Origin: Megachile rotundata
Lineage: Eukaryota; Arthropoda; Insecta; Hymenoptera; Megachilidae
DNA: 64,000 bases
Assembly (NCBI RefSeq): GCF_050947335.1
Contig: NW_027473314.1
Span: 3,348,001-3,412,000 of the forward strand
Direction: 5' to 3'
Shown: piece after piece, positions 14,323 to 29,437 of the stretch
How the letters are laid out: every line of letters begins with the position of its first letter
Numbering within the stretch: the stretch's first letter is position 1
Program-made: the position numbers and the translations under genes
Notes under the pieces: generated by a model
What the model saw: only the letters and a program-made list of their open reading frames with translations
The model's database searches: none
Told to the model about the DNA's origin: nothing

Positions 14323-14720
14323 ATACAATCACAGTCATACAATCAAAATCATAAAATGACAATGATACAATCGCAATCATACAATCGCAATCATACAATC
14401 TCAATCATGCAATCACAATCATACAATCAAAATCATACAATCGCAATCATACAATCACAATCATACAATCACAATCATACAATCACAATCATACAATCAC
14501 AATCATACAATCACAATCATACAATCACAATCATACAATCACAATCATACAATTAAAATCATACAATCACAATCATATAATCACAATCATACAATCACAA
14601 TCATACAATCACAAGCATACAATCACAATCATACAATCACAATCATAAAATCACAATCATGCAATCACAATCATACTATCACAATCATACTATCACAGTC
14701 ATACAAACACAATCATAAAA

Positions 14721-15344
14721 TCGAAATCATACAATCGCAATGTCACAATCACTATCATACAATCACAATCAAACAATCGCAATCATACAATCACAATCAT
14801 ACAATCACAATCATACAATCACAATCATACAATCACAATCATACAATCGCAATCATACAATCACAATCATACAATCACAATCATACAATCACAACCATAC
14901 AATCACAATCATACACTCACTATCATACAATCACAGTCATACAATCAAAATCATACAATCACAATCATACAATCACAATAATACAATCGCAATCATACAA
15001 TCGCAATGTCACAATCTCTATCATAAAATCACAATCAAACAATCACAATCATACAATCACAATCATCCAATTAAAATCATACAATCACAATCACACAATG
15101 ACAATCATACAATCACAATCATACAATCACAATCATACAATCGCAATCATACAATCACAATCATCCAATTAAAATCATACAATCACAATCACACAATGAC
15201 AATCATACAATCACAATCATACAATCACAATCACACAATGACAATCATACAATCACAATCATACAATCACAATCATACAATCACAATCATACAATCACAA
15301 TCATACAATCACAATCATACAATCACAATCATATAATCACAATC
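14721..15344 (+). repeat. Mosaic block with CACACAATGAC units
   Basis: Repeat only. Three AATCACACAATGAC units near 15091, 15189 and 15231 and the ATCCAATTAAAATC units match the order at 1.15-1.34, 10.85-11.02, 21.95-22.13 and 24.18-24.35 kb. Confidence 0.75.
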
Positions 15345-17282
15345 ATGCAATCACAATCATACAATCACAATCATACAATCACAATCATACAATCACAATC
15401 TTACTATCACAAACATACAATCACACTCATACAATCACAATCATACAATCACGATCATACAATCACGATCATACAATCACGATCATACAATCACGATCAT
15501 ACAATCACAATCATACAGTCGCAATCATGAAATCACAATCATACAATCACAATCATACAATTAAAATCATACAATCACAATCATACAATCACAATCATAC
15601 AATCACAATCTTACAATCGCAATCATACAATCGCAATGTCACAATCACTATCATACAATCACAATCATACAATCACAATCATACAATCACAATCATACAA
15701 TCACAATCATACAATCACAATCTTACTATCACAATCTTACTATCACAAACATACAATCACACTCATACAATCACAATCATACAATCACAATAATACAATC
15801 ACGATCATACAATCACGATCATACAATCACGATCATACAATCACGATCATACAATCTCAATCATACAATCACAATCATACAATCACAATCATACAATCAC
15901 AATCATACAATAAAAGTCATACAATAAAAGTCATACAATCACATTCATACAATAACAATCATACAATCACAGTCATACAATCACAATCATACAAACACAA
16001 TCATACAATCACAGTCATGCAATCACAACCATACAATCGCAATCATACAATCGCAATATCACAATCACTATCATACAATCACAATCATACAATCACATGC
16101 ATACAATCACAATCATACAATCACAATCATACAATCACAGACATACAATCACAATCATACAATCGCAATCATACAATCGCAATGTCACAATCACTATCGT
16201 ACAATCACAATCATACAATCACAATCATACAATCACAATCATACAATCACAATCATACAATCACAATCATACAATCACGACCATACAATCACGATCATAT
16301 AATCACAATCATACAATCGCAATATTTCAATCGCAATCATACAATCACAATCATACAATTAAAATCATACAATCACAATCATACAATGACAATCATACAA
16401 TCACAATCATACAATCATAATCATACAATCACAATCATACAATCACAATCATATAATCACAGTCATACAATCGCAATATTACAATCGCAATCATACAATC
16501 ACAATCATCCAATTAAAATCATACAATCACAATCATACAGTGACAATCATACAATCACAATCATACAATCACAATCATACAATCACAATCATACAATCAC
16601 AATCATACAATCACAATCATATAATCACAATCATGCAATCACAATCATACAATCAAAATCATACAATCACAATCATACAGTCGCAATCATGCAATCACAA
16701 TCATGCAATCACAATCATACAATTAAAATCATACAATCACAATCATACAATCACAATCATACAATCACAATCTTACAATCGCAATCATACAATCGCAATG
16801 TCACAATCACTACCATACAATCACAATCATACAATCGCAATCATGCAATCACAATCATACAAACAAAATCATACAATCACAATCATACAATCACAATCAT
16901 ACAATCACAATCATACAATCACAATCATACAATCACAATCATACAATCACAATCATACAATCACAATCATACAATCACAATCATACAATAAAAGTCATAC
17001 AATCACATTCATACAATGACAATCATACAATCACAATCATACAATCAGAATCATACGAACACAATCATACAATCACAGTCATGCAATCACGATCACACAA
17101 TCACAATCATACAATCGCAATATTACAATCGCAATCATACAATCACAATCATACAATTAAAATCATACAATCACAATCATACAATCACGATCATACAATC
17201 ACGATCATACAATCACGGTCATACAATCACGATCATACAATCACGATCATACAATCACAATCATACAATCACAATCATACAA
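15345..17282 (+). repeat. 1.94-kb block, copy B
   Basis: Matches 1438-3375 at offsets of 13893-13907 bp. Small differences include AACCATAC for AATCATAC near 16027 and TTTCAATC for TTACAATC near 16323. The right end overlaps the first copy of the 1133-bp tandem pair. Confidence 0.85.
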
Positions 17283-18119
17283 TCACAATCATACAATCAC
17301 AATCATACAATCACAATCATACAATCACAATCATACAATCACAATTTCACAATCACAATCATACAATCACAATCATACAATCACAATCATACAATCACAA
17401 TCATATAATCACAATCATGCAATCACAATCATACCATCAAAATCATACAATCACAGTCATACAGTCGCAATCATGAAATCACAATCATACAATGACAATC
17501 ATACAATTAAAATCATACAATCACAATCATACAATCACAATCTTACAATCGCAATCATACAATCGCAATGTCACAATCACTATCATACAATCACAATCAT
17601 ACAATCACAATCATACAATCACAATCATACAATCACAATCATACAATCACAATCTTACTATCACAATCATACAATCACACTCATACAATCACAATCATAC
17701 AATCACAATCATACAATCACGATCATACAATCACGATCATACAATCACGATCATATAATCACGATCATACAATCACAATCATACATCACAATCATACAAT
17801 CGCAATATTACAATCGCAATCATACAATCGCAATGTCACAATCACTATCATACAATCACAATCATACAATCACAATCATACAATCACAATCATACAATCA
17901 CGATCATACAATCACGATCATACAATCACAATCATACAATCACAATCATACAATCGCAATATTACAATCGCAATCATACAATCGCAATGTCACAATCATT
18001 ATCATACAGTCACAATCATACAATCACAATCATACAATCCCAATCATTCAATCTCAATCATACAATCACAATCATATAATCACAATCATACAATCACAAT
18101 CATACAATCACCATCATAC
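16987..18119 (+). repeat. 1133-bp tandem pair, copy 1
   Basis: From the AATAAAAGTC unit at 16987 to just before the next one at 18120. Every landmark in it (17016, 17492, 17568, 17781) recurs exactly 1133 bp later. 1133 is 81 units minus one base, because each copy holds one 13-bp unit. Confidence 0.93.
17781..17793 (+). repeat. 13-bp short unit, type a
   Basis: ATACATCACAATC within copy 1 of the 1133-bp pair. Confidence 0.95.
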
Positions 18120-19252
18120 AATAAAAGTCATACAATCACATTCATACAATGACAATCATACAATCACAATCATACAATCAGAATCATACGAACACAATCA
18201 TACAATCACAGTCATGCAATCACGATCACACAATCACAATCATACAATCGCAATATTACAATCGCAATCATACAATCACAATCATACAATTAAAATCATA
18301 CAATCACAATCATACAATCACGATCATACAATCACGATCATACAATCACGGTCATACAATCACGATCATACAATCACGATCATACAATCACAATCATACA
18401 ATCACAATCATACAATCACAATCATACAATCACAATCATACAATCACAATCATACAATCACAATCATACAATCACAATTTCACAATCACAATCATACAAT
18501 CACAATCATACAATCACAATCATACAATCACAATCATATAATCACAATCATGCAATCACAATCATACCATCAAAATCATACAATCACAGTCATACAGTCG
18601 CAATCATGAAATCACAATCATACAATGACAATCATACAATTAAAATCATACAATCACAATCATACAATCACAATCTTACAATCGCAATCATACAATCGCA
18701 ATGTCACAATCACTATCATACAATCACAATCATACAATCACAATCATACAATCACAATCATACAATCACAATCATACAATCACAATCTTACTATCACAAT
18801 CATACAATCACACTCATACAATCACAATCATACAATCACAATCATACAATCACGATCATACAATCACGATCATACAATCACGATCATATAATCACGATCA
18901 TACAATCACAATCATACATCACAATCATACAATCGCAATATTACAATCGCAATCATACAATCGCAATGTCACAATCACTATCATACAATCACAATCATAC
19001 AATCACAATCATACAATCACAATCATACAATCACGATCATACAATCACGATCATACAATCACAATCATACAATCACAATCATACAATCGCAATATTACAA
19101 TCGCAATCATACAATCGCAATGTCACAATCATTATCATACAGTCACAATCATACAATCACAATCATACAATCCCAATCATTCAATCTCAATCATACAATC
19201 ACAATCATATAATCACAATCATACAATCACAATCATACAATCACCATCATAC
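18120..19252 (+). repeat. 1133-bp tandem pair, copy 2
   Basis: Appears identical to 16987-18119 in the landmarks I could compare. The pair looks like a recent duplication or an assembly duplication. After 19252 the sequence continues with a second CACCATC unit, as at 4254-4270. Confidence 0.93.
18914..18926 (+). repeat. 13-bp short unit, type a
   Basis: ATACATCACAATC, exactly 1133 bp after the one at 17781. Confidence 0.95.
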
Positions 19253-20570
19253 AATCACCATCATACAATCACAATCACACAATCATAATCATATAATCAC
19301 ACTCATAAAATTGCAATCATACAATCGCAATCATACAATCACAATCATACAATCACAATCATACAATCACAGTCATACAATCACAATCATACAATCACAA
19401 TCATACAATCACAATCATACAATCACAATCATACAATTAAAATCATACAATCACAATCATACAATGACAATCATACAATCACAATCATACAATCACAATC
19501 ATACAATCACAATCATACAATCACAATCATACAATCACAATCATACAATCACACTAATATAATCACAATCATGCAATCACAATCATACAATCAACATCAT
19601 ACAATCACAATCATACAGTCGCAATCATGCAATCACAATCATACAATCACAATCATACAATTAAAATCATACAATCACAATCATACTATCACAATCATAC
19701 AATCACAATCATACAATCGCAATCATAAAATCGCAATGTCACAATCACTATCATACAATCACAATCATACAATCACAATCATACAATCACAATCCTACTA
19801 TCACAATCATACAATCACATTCATACAATCACAATCATACAATCGCAATCATACAATCGCAATGTCACAATCACTATTATACAATCACAGTCATAAAATC
19901 ACAATCATACAATCACAATCATACAATCACGATCATACAATCACAATCATACAATCACAATCATACAATCACAATCATATAATCACAATCATGAAATCAC
20001 AATCATACAATCAACATCATACAATCACAATCATACAGTCGCAATCATGCAATCACAATCATACAATCACAATCATACAATTAAAATCATACAATCACAA
20101 TCATACAATCACAATCATACAATCACAATCATACAATCACAATCATACAATCGCAATCATACAATCGCAATGTCACAATCACTATCATACAATCTCAATC
20201 ATGCAATCACAATCATACAATCACAATCATGCAAACGCAATCATACAATCACAATCATATAATCACAATCATACAATCACAATCATACAATCACAAGCGT
20301 ACAATCACAATCATACAATCACAATCATATAATCACAATCATGCAATCACAATCACACAATCGAAATCATACAATCACAATCATACAGTCGCAATCATAC
20401 AATCACGATCATACAATCACGATCATACAATCACAATCATACAATCACAATCATACAATCGCAATATTACAATCGCAATCATACAATCGCAATGTCACAA
20501 TCATTATCATACAGTCACAATCATACAATCACAATCATACAATCACAATCCTACTATCACAATCATACAA
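19253..20570 (+). repeat. Mosaic block shared with 4.3-5.4 and 62.6-63.9 kb
   Basis: Repeat only. Landmarks in order are the AATCACACAATCATAATC pair near 19271, AAAATTGCAATC near 19307, CACTAATATAATC near 19552, AATCAACATC near 19590 and again near 20010, and ACAAGCGTAC near 20295. The window's right end shows the same series about 43.4 kb downstream. Confidence 0.78.
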
Positions 20571-22852
20571 TCACATTCATACAATCACAATCATACAATC
20601 ACGATCATACAATCACAATCATACAATCACAATCATACAATCGCAATATTACAATCGCAATCATACAATCGCAATGTCACAATCATTATCATACAGTCAC
20701 AATCATACAATCACAATCATACAATCACAATCATACAATCACAATCATACAATCACGATCATACAATCACGATCATACAATCACAATCATACAATCACAA
20801 TCATACAATCGCAATATTACAATCGCAATCATACAATCGCAATGTCACAATCATTATCATACAGTCACAATCATACAATCACAATCATACAATCACAATC
20901 CTACTATCACAATCATACAATCACATTCATACAATCACAATCATACAATCGCAATCATACAATCGCAATGTCACAATCACTATTATACAATCACAGTCAT
21001 AAAATCACAATCATACAATCACAATCATACAATCACGATCATACAATCACGATCATACAATCACGATCATATAATCACGATCATACAATCACAATCATAC
21101 AACCACAGTCTTACAATCACAATCATACAATCACAATCATACAATCACAATCATACAATTAAAATCATACAATCACAATCATACAATGACAATCATACAA
21201 TCACAATCATACAATCACAATCATACAATCACAATCATACAATCACAATCATACAATCACAATCATACAATCACAATCATATAATCACAATCATGAAATC
21301 ACAATCATACAATCAACATCATACAATCACAATCATACAGTCGCAATCATGCAATCACAAGCATACAATCACAATCATACAATTAAAATCATACAATCAC
21401 AATCATACAATCACAATCATACAATCACAATCATACAATCACAATCATACAATCGCAATCATACAATCGCAATGTCACAATCACTATCATACAATCTCAA
21501 TCATGCAATCACAATCATACAATCACAATCAAGCAAACGCAATCATACAATCACAATCATATAATCACAATCATACAATCACAATCATACAATCACAAGC
21601 GTACAATCACAATCATACAATCACAATCATATAATCACAATCATGCAATCACAATCACACAATCGAAATCATACAATCACAATCATACAGTCGCAATCAT
21701 GCAATCGCAATGTCACAATCACTATCATACAATCACAATCATACAATCACAATCATACAATCACAATCATACAATCACAATCTTACTATCACAATCATAC
21801 AATCACACTCATACAATCACAATCATACAATCAAAATCATACAATCACAATCATACAATCACAATAATACAATCGCAATCATACAATCGCAATGTCACAA
21901 TCTCTATCATAAAATCACAATCAAACAATCACAATCATACAATCACAATCATCCAATTAAAATCATACAATCACAATCACACAATGACAATCATACAATC
22001 ACAATCATACAATCACAATCATACAATCGCAATCATACAATCACAATCATCCAATTAAAATCATACAATCACAATCACACAATGACAATCATACAATCAC
22101 AATCAAACAATCACAATCACACAATGACAATCATACAATCACAATCATACAATCACAATCATACAATCACAATCATACAATCACAATCATACAATCACAA
22201 TCATACAATCACAATCATATAATCGCAATCATGCAATCACAATCATACAATCACAATCATACAATCACAATCATACAATCACAATCTTACTATCACAAAC
22301 ATACAATCACACTCATACAATCACAATCATACAATCACAATCATACAATCACGATCATACAATCACGATCATACAATCACGATCATACAATCACAGTCAT
22401 ACAGTCGCAATCATGAAATCACAATCATACAATCACAATCATACAATTAAAATCATACAATCACAATCATACAATCACAATCATACAATCACAATCTTAC
22501 AATCGCAATCATACAATCGCAATTTCACAATCACTATCATACAATCACAATCATACAATCACAATCATACAATCACAATCATACAATCACAACCATACAA
22601 TCACAATCATACAATCACAATCTTACTATCACAATCTTACTATCACAAACATACAATCACACTCATACAATCACAATCATACAATCACAATCATACAATC
22701 ACGATCATACAATCACGATCATACAATCACGATCATACAATCACGATCATACAATCTCAATCATACAATCACAATCATACAATCACAATCATACAATCAC
22801 AATCATACAATCACAATCATACAATCACAATCATACAATCACAATCATACAA
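20571..22852 (+). repeat. 2.2-kb tandem pair, copy 1 (2282 bp)
   Basis: Starts at a CACATTC unit. Landmarks at 20571, 20674, 20842, 20968 and 21101 recur 2282 bp later. From 21293 onward (also 21349, 21643, 21710, 22231 and 22413) the offset is 2226 bp, so copy 2 lacks four units near 23.4-23.5 kb, where its AATTAAAATC and AATGACAATC units are replaced by a CGCAATC unit. Confidence 0.9.
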
Positions 22853-25070
22853 TCACATTCATACAATCACAATCATACAATCACGATCATACAATCACAA
22901 TCATACAATCACAATCATACAATCGCAATATTACAATCGCAATCATACAATCGCAATGTCACAATCATTATCATACAGTCACAATCATACAATCACAATC
23001 ATACAATCACAATCATACAATCACAATCATACAATCACGATCATACAATCACGATCATACAATCACAATCATACAATCACAATCATACAATCGCAATATT
23101 ACAATCGCAATCATACAATCGCAATGTCACAATCATTATCATACAGTCACAATCATACAATCACAATCATACAATCACAATCCTACTATCACAATCATAC
23201 AATCACATTCATACAATCACAATCATACAATCGCAATCATACAATCGCAATGTCACAATCACTATTATACAATCACAGTCATAAAATCACAATCATACAA
23301 TCACAATCATACAATCACGATCATACAATCACGATCATACAATCACGATCATATAATCACGATCATACAATCACAATCATACAACCACAGTCTTACAATC
23401 ACAATCATACAATCACAATCATACAATCACAATCATACAATCACAATCATACAATCGCAATCATACAATCACAATCATACAATCACAATCATACAATCAC
23501 AATCATATAATCACAATCATGAAATCACAATCATACAATCAACATCATACAATCACAATCATACAGTCGCAATCATGCAATCACAAGCATACAATCACAA
23601 TCATACAATTAAAATCATACAATCACAATCATACAATCACAATCATACAATCACAATCATACAATCACAATCATACAATCGCAATCATACAATCGCAATG
23701 TCACAATCACTATCATACAATCTCAATCATGCAATCACAATCATACAATCACAATCAAGCAAACGCAATCATACAATCACAATCATATAATCACAATCAT
23801 ACAATCACAATCATACAATCACAAGCGTACAATCACAATCATACAATCACAATCATATAATCACAATCATGCAATCACAATCACACAATCGAAATCATAC
23901 AATCACAATCATACAGTCGCAATCATGCAATCGCAATGTCACAATCACTATCATACAATCACAATCATACAATCACAATCATACAATCACAATCATACAA
24001 TCACAATCTTACTATCACAATCATACAATCACACTCATACAATCACAATCATACAATCAAAATCATACAATCACAATCATACAATCACAATAATACAATC
24101 GCAATCATACAATCGCAATGTCACAATCTCTATCATAAAATCACAATCAAACAATCACAATCATACAATCACAATCATCCAATTAAAATCATACAATCAC
24201 AATCACACAATGACAATCATACAATCACAATCATACAATCACAATCATACAATCGCAATCATACAATCACAATCATCCAATTAAAATCATACAATCACAA
24301 TCACACAATGACAATCATACAATCACAATCAAACAATCACAATCACACAATGACAATCATACAATCACAATCATACAATCACAATCATACAATCACAATC
24401 ATACAATCACAATCATACAATCACAATCATACAATCACAATCATATAATCGCAATCATGCAATCACAATCATACAATCACAATCATACAATCACAATCAT
24501 ACAATCACAATCTTACTATCACAAACATACAATCACACTCATACAATCACAATCATACAATCACAATCATACAATCACGATCATACAATCACGATCATAC
24601 AATCACGATCATACAATCACAGTCATACAGTCGCAATCATGAAATCACAATCATACAATCACAATCATACAATTAAAATCATACAATCACAATCATACAA
24701 TCACAATCATACAATCACAATCTTACAATCGCAATCATACAATCGCAATTTCACAATCACTATCATACAATCACAATCATACAATCACAATCATACAATC
24801 ACAATCATACAATCACAACCATACAATCACAATCATACAATCACAATCTTACTATCACAATCTTACTATCACAAACATACAATCACACTCATACAATCAC
24901 AATCATACAATCACAATCATACAATCACGATCATACAATCACGATCATACAATCACGATCATACAATCACGATCATACAATCTCAATCATACAATCACAA
25001 TCATACAATCACAATCATACAATCACAATCATACAATCACAATCATACAATCACAATCATACAATCTCAA
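22853..25070 (+). repeat. 2.2-kb tandem pair, copy 2
   Basis: Repeats 20571-22844 with one four-unit difference near 23.4 kb. The match ends about 25070, where doubled AATAAAAGTC units follow instead of a CACATTC unit. Confidence 0.88.
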
Positions 25071-26314
25071 TCATACAATCACAATCATACAATAAAAGTC
25101 ATACAATAAAAGTCATACAATCACATTCATACAATGACAATCATACAATCACAATCATACAATCATAATCATACAATCACAATCATACAATCACAATCAT
25201 ATAATCACAGTCATATAATCGCAATATTACAATCGCAATCATACAATCACAATCATCCAATTAAGATCATACAATCACAATCATACAGTGACAATCATAC
25301 AATCACACTCATACAATCACAATCATACAATCACAATCATACAATCACAGTCATACAATCACAATCATACAATCACAATCATACAATCACAATCATACAA
25401 TCACAATCATACAATTAAAATCATACAATCACAATCATACAATGACAATCATACAATCACAATCATACAATCACAATCATACAATCACAATCATACAATC
25501 ACAATCATACAATCACAATCATACAATCACAATCATACAATCACAATCATACAATCACAATCATACAATCGCAATCATACAATCGCAATGTCACAACCAC
25601 TATCATACAATCACAATCATACAATCACAATCATACAATCACAATCCTACTATCACAATCATACAATCACATTCATACAATCACAATCATACAATCACAA
25701 TCATACAATCGCAATGTCACAATCACTATTATACAATCACAGTCATAAAATCACAATCATACAATCACAATCATACAATCACGATCATACAATCACGATC
25801 ATACAATCACGATCATATAATCACGATCATACAATCACAATCATACAACCACAGTCTTACAATCACAATCATACAATCACAATCATACAATCACAATCAT
25901 ACAATTAAAATCATACAATCACAATCATACAATGACAATCATACAATCACAATCATACAATCACAATCATACAATCACAATCATACAATCACAATCATAC
26001 AATCACAATCATATAATCACAATCATGAAATCACAATCATACAATCAACATCATACAATCACAATCATACAGTCGCAATCATGCAATCACAATCATACAA
26101 TCACAATCATACAATTAAAATCATACAATCACAATCATACAATCACAATCATACAATCACAATCATACAATCACAATCATACAATCGCAATCATACAATC
26201 GCAATGTCACAATCACTATCATACAATCTCAATCATGCAATCACAATCATACAATCACAATCATGCAAACGCAATCATACAATCACAATCATATAATCAC
26301 AATCATACAATCAC
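25071..26314 (+). repeat. Mosaic block related to 4.6-5.3 and 19.7-20.3 kb
   Basis: Repeat only. It contains doubled AATAAAAGTC near 25091, AATTAAGATC near 25259, AACCACTATC near 25595, AACCACAGTCTTAC near 25847, AATCAACATC near 26041 and CATGCAAACGC near 26263. Confidence 0.75.
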
Positions 26315-27186
26315 AATCATACAATCACAAGCGTACAATCACAATCATACAATCACAATCATATAATCACAATCATGCAATCACAATCACACAATCGAAA
26401 TCATACAATCACAATCATACAATCGCAATCATGCAATCACAATCATACAATCACAATCATACAATTAAAATCATACAATCACAATCATACAATGACAATA
26501 ATACAATCACAATAATACAATCTCAATCATGCAATCACAATCATACAATCAAAATTATACAATCACAATCATACAATCACAATCATACAATCACAATCAT
26601 ACAATCACAATCATACAATCGCAATCATACAATCGCAATGTCACAATCACTATTATACAATCACAGTCATACAATCACAATCATACAATCACAATCATAC
26701 AATCACGATCATACAATCACGGTCATACAATCACGATCATACAATCACGATCATACAATCACAATCATACAATCACAATCATACAATCACAATCATACAA
26801 ACGCGATCATACAATCACAATCATATAATCACGATCATACAATCACGATCATACACTCACGATCATACAATCACGATCATACAATCACGATCATACAATC
26901 ACGATCATACAATCACGATCATACAATCACGATCATACAATCACGATCATACAATCACGATCATACAATCATGATCATACAATCGCGATCATACAATCAC
27001 GATCATACAATCACAATCATACGATCACAATCATACAAATAACATCATACAAATAAAATCATACAACCACAATCATACAATCACAATCATACAATCACAG
27101 TCATACAATCACAGTCATACAATCACAATCATACAATCACAATCATACAAATAACATCATACAAATAAAATCATACAATCACAATC
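26315..27186 (+). repeat. 0.87-kb block, copy B
   Basis: Matches 5283-6154 at an offset of 21032 bp. It differs by scattered substitutions, for example AAAATTATAC near 26551 and ACGATCACAATC near 27021. It ends where a 13-bp unit begins. Confidence 0.85.
26823..27004 (+). repeat. CGATC-variant run, 13 units
   Basis: Same length as the run at 5791. Two units have changed since the copies separated, to CATGATC and CGCGATC (near 26963-26990). Confidence 0.93.
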
Positions 27187-27199
27187 ATACAATAACATC
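27187..27199 (+). repeat. 13-bp short unit, type b
   Basis: ATACAATAACATC, one A fewer than the common ATACAAATAACATC variant. It is followed by two AAATAAAATC units, as are the three later examples. Confidence 0.95.
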
Positions 27200-29049
27200 A
27201 TACAAATAAAATCATACAAATAAAATCATACAATCACGATCATACAATCACAATCATACAATCACAGTCATACAATCACAATCATACAATCGCAATCATA
27301 CAATCGCAATGTCACAATCACAATCATACAATGACAATCATACAATCACAATCATACCATCATAATCATACAATCACAATCATACAAACGCGATCATACA
27401 ATCACAATCATATAATCACGATCATACAATCACGATCATACAATCACGATCATACAATCACAATCATACAATCACAATCATACAATCACAATCATACAAA
27501 CGCGATCATACAATCACAATCATATAATCACGATCATACAATCACGATCATACACTCACGATCATACAATCACGATCATACAATCACGATCATACAATCA
27601 CAATCCTACAATCACAATCATATAATCACAATCATGCAATCACGATCATACAATCACGATCATACAATCACGATCATACAATCACGATCATACAATCACG
27701 ATCATGTAATCACAATCATACAATCACAATCATACAATCACAATCATACAATCACAATCATACAATCACAATCACACAATCACAATCATACAATAAAAGT
27801 CATACAATCACATTCATACAATCACAATCATACAATCACAATCATACAAACACAATCATACAATCACAGTCATGCAATCACGATCATACAATCACAATCA
27901 TACAATCGCAATATTACAATCGCAATCATACAATCACAATCATACAATTATAATCATACAATCACAATCATACAATCACGATCATACAATCACGATCATA
28001 CAATCACGGTCATACAATCACGATCATACAATCACGATCATACAATCACAATCATACAATCACAATCATACAATCACAATCATACAAACGCGATCATACA
28101 ATCGCAATCATACAATCACAGTCATCCAATTAAAATCATACAATCACAATCATACAATGACAATCATACAATCACAATCATACAATCACAATCATACAAT
28201 TTCAATCATACAATCACAATCATACAATCACAATCATACAATCACAATCATACAATCACAATCATATAATCACAATCATGCAATCACAATCATACAATCA
28301 AAATCATACAATCACAATCATACAGTCGCAATCATGAAATCACAATCATACAATCACAATCATACAATTAAAATCATACAATCACAATCATACAATCACA
28401 ATCATACAATTACAATCATACAATCGCAATCATACAATCGCAATGTCACAATCACTATCATACAATCACAATCATACAATCACAATCATACAATCACAAT
28501 CTTACTATCACAATCATACAATCACACTCATACAATCACAATCATACAATCGCAATCATACAATCGCAATGTCACAATCACTATTATACAATCACAGTCA
28601 TACAATCACAATCATACAATCACAATCATACAATCACGATCATACAATCACGATCATACAATCACGATCATATAATCACGTTCATACAATCACAATCATA
28701 CATCACAATCATACAATCGCAATCATACAATCGCAATGTCACAATCACTATCATACAATCTCAATCATACAATTAAAATCATACAATCACAATCATACAA
28801 TGACAATAATACAATCACAATAATACAATCTCAATCATGCAATCACAATCATACAATCAAAATCATACAATCACAATCATACAATCACAATCATACAATC
28901 ACAATCATACAATCGCAATCATACAATCGCAATGTCACAATCACTATTATACAATCACAGTCATACAATCACAATCATACAATCACAATCATACAATCAC
29001 GATCATACAATCACGGTCATACAATCACGATCATACAATCACGATCATA
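27200..29049 (+). repeat. Mosaic block rich in short CGATC groups
   Basis: Repeat only. Several short CGATC groups lie near 27415-27600 and 27640-27710. From about 27870 to 28230 it follows the CACGGTC and AAACGCGATC series of 6.84-7.2, 8.8-9.1, 11.5-11.9 and 13.6-13.98 kb. From about 28.3 to 28.7 kb it follows the 3.5-3.9 and 17.4-17.8 kb series. Confidence 0.72.
28698..28710 (+). repeat. 13-bp short unit, type a
   Basis: ATACATCACAATC. Unlike the other five examples, the next units read CGCAATCATAC rather than CGCAATATTAC. Confidence 0.95.
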
Positions 29050-29200
29050 CAATCACTATCATACAATCACAATCAAACAATCACAATCATACAATCACAA
29101 TCATACAATCACAATCATACAATCACAGTCATACAATCAAAATCATACAATCACAATGATACAATCACAATAATACCATCACAATCATAAAATCACAATC

Positions 29201-29424
29201 ATACAATCACGATCATACAATCACGATCATACAATCACGATCATACAATCGCGATCATACAATCACGATCATACAATCACGATCATACAATCACGATCAT
29301 ACAATCACGATCATACAATCACGATCATACAATCACGATCATACAATCACGATCATACAATCACGATCATACAATCACGATCATACAATCACGATCATAC
29401 AATCACGATCATACAATCACGATC
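29201..29424 (+). repeat. CGATC-variant run, 16 units
   Basis: Among the longest runs in the window, equalled by the one at 46965. One unit is CGCGATC. It runs directly into the 13-bp unit at 29425. Matching runs are at 33946 (15 units) and 46965 (16 units). Confidence 0.95.
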
Positions 29425-29437
29425 ATACAATAACATC
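29425..29437 (+). repeat. 13-bp short unit, type b
   Basis: ATACAATAACATC directly after a CGATC run, as at 34156 and 47189. Confidence 0.95.

Larger units (their letters stand above)
13301..14720 (+). repeat. 2064-bp tandem pair, copy 2 (partial)
   Basis: Repeats 11237 onward to about 14720. There it switches from the AATGTTAC context of copy 1 to an ATAAAATCGAAATC unit followed by the 0.7-1.3 kb type of sequence. Confidence 0.82.
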
